Source: Schaalia vaccimaxillae DSM 15804
GTDB lineage: Bacteria; Actinomycetota; Actinomycetes; Actinomycetales; Actinomycetaceae
Length of the DNA: 64,000 bases
NCBI RefSeq assembly: GCF_000420425.1
Contig: NZ_ATUX01000005.1
Coordinates: 310,001-374,000, forward strand
Direction: 5' to 3'
Made by a program: the position numbers and the translations under genes. Below are positions 63,834 to 64,000 of this stretch, piece after piece (position 1 is the first letter of the stretch; every line of letters begins with the position of its first letter). Below the pieces are notes generated by a model. That model made no database searches. It had not been told where the DNA came from and saw only the letters and a list, made by a program, of their open reading frames with translations.

Positions 63834-64000
63834 CCGCCCAAGATCACACCAGCACTTGGAGTGATCACCGCATCCACTCGGCAGTCATGATCCTCAACAG
63901 GCCACGTCGCCTCATCGACAAACTCAGCGTCGAAAACCGCGGCCACCACAGCCACCCCAGCGCGGCGCTCGAGCAAGGCTCGGTCATACCAACCCCCGCC
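63830..64000 (-). CDS. 5-formyltetrahydrofolate cyclo-ligase, C-terminal part
   Basis: The minus strand from the window edge reads GGGWYDRALLERR and ends 57 codons later at TGA 63830. GGG(Y/W)YDR is the ATP/folate-binding signature near the C-terminus of 5-formyltetrahydrofolate cyclo-ligase, which recycles 5-formyl-THF to 5,10-methenyl-THF. The N-terminal two-thirds lie outside the window. Its stop overlaps the SAF gene start, suggesting coupling. Confidence 0.85.
   Translation of the reverse strand, partial: GGGWYDRALLERRAGVAVVAAVFDAEFVDEATWPVEDHDCRVDAVITPSAGVILGG

Overview
The window looks like a chromosomal segment of a moderate-to-high-GC Actinobacterium, most likely an Actinomycetaceae member (Actinomyces/Schaalia-like). 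The signs are an actinobacterial-type SerC, a short ArgA-like acetyltransferase, a DUF2520-panC-panD operon, groEL under paired CIRCE elements, a cold-shock/DUF3027 gene pair, a c-di-AMP-type riboswitch ahead of an NlpC/P60 hydrolase, WXG100-type proteins, and many genes whose start codon sits exactly six bases after a -10-like hexamer (leaderless mRNAs). The genus is a guess. I see no phage, insertion sequence, CRISPR array or replication origin.

Layout. 1-2.5 kb: the end-truncated membrane protein of DUF2339 type, an SDR oxidoreductase and pyrE. 2.6-8.9 kb: a secreted beta-propeller protein, then a LacI regulator divergent from an ABC importer (binding lipoprotein and two permeases, no ATPase) followed by a nucleoside hydrolase. 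A general sugar-importer ATPase (22.4-23.5 kb) may energise it, and an AzgA-like purine permease lies at 51-52.4 kb. 9.9-12.1 kb: a small helical protein, a WXG-calpain protease gene broken by two in-frame stops, and a lipoprotein. 12.3-14.7 kb: a PH-domain protein, a TrmH-type methyltransferase and class II aldolase. 14.7-18.6 kb: a second type-VII-secretion-like cassette on the minus strand, with a small partner, a WXG protein with a glycine-rich hydrophobic tail, and two membrane proteins, the last of them frameshifted.

18.8-34 kb holds housekeeping and signalling genes: a GDPD, a DUF4032 protein, the ABC ATPase, a membrane-anchored Ser/Thr kinase, a DsbA-like thioredoxin, tRNA-Thr, ung, a LytR_C protein, groEL, a lone WXG100 protein, an HD-like hydrolase and a two-component system. 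34-46 kb holds two PH-domain membrane proteins, the pantothenate operon, lysS, a TetR regulator, a SorC regulator with an acetyltransferase, glpFK and a NYN-domain RNase. 46-58 kb holds an array of two 94-bp repeats, PspA, a TPM-domain protein, the cold-shock/DUF3027 pair, a purine permease, an MFS exporter, serC, a DtxR regulator, the riboswitch-NlpC gene and a universal stress protein. 58-64 kb holds tRNA-Arg, a 1,381-residue helicase-like protein whose ATPase and nuclease motifs are degenerate, mscL, a SAF-domain protein and the end of a 5-formyltetrahydrofolate cyclo-ligase gene.

The most unusual content is the pair of WXG-effector cassettes with parallel architecture (both with decay), the degenerate helicase/nuclease giant, a 22-bp-period repeat family lying just 3' of two unrelated genes in sense orientation, and the consistent leaderless-promoter geometry. 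Secretion machinery for the WXG proteins is not in the window.
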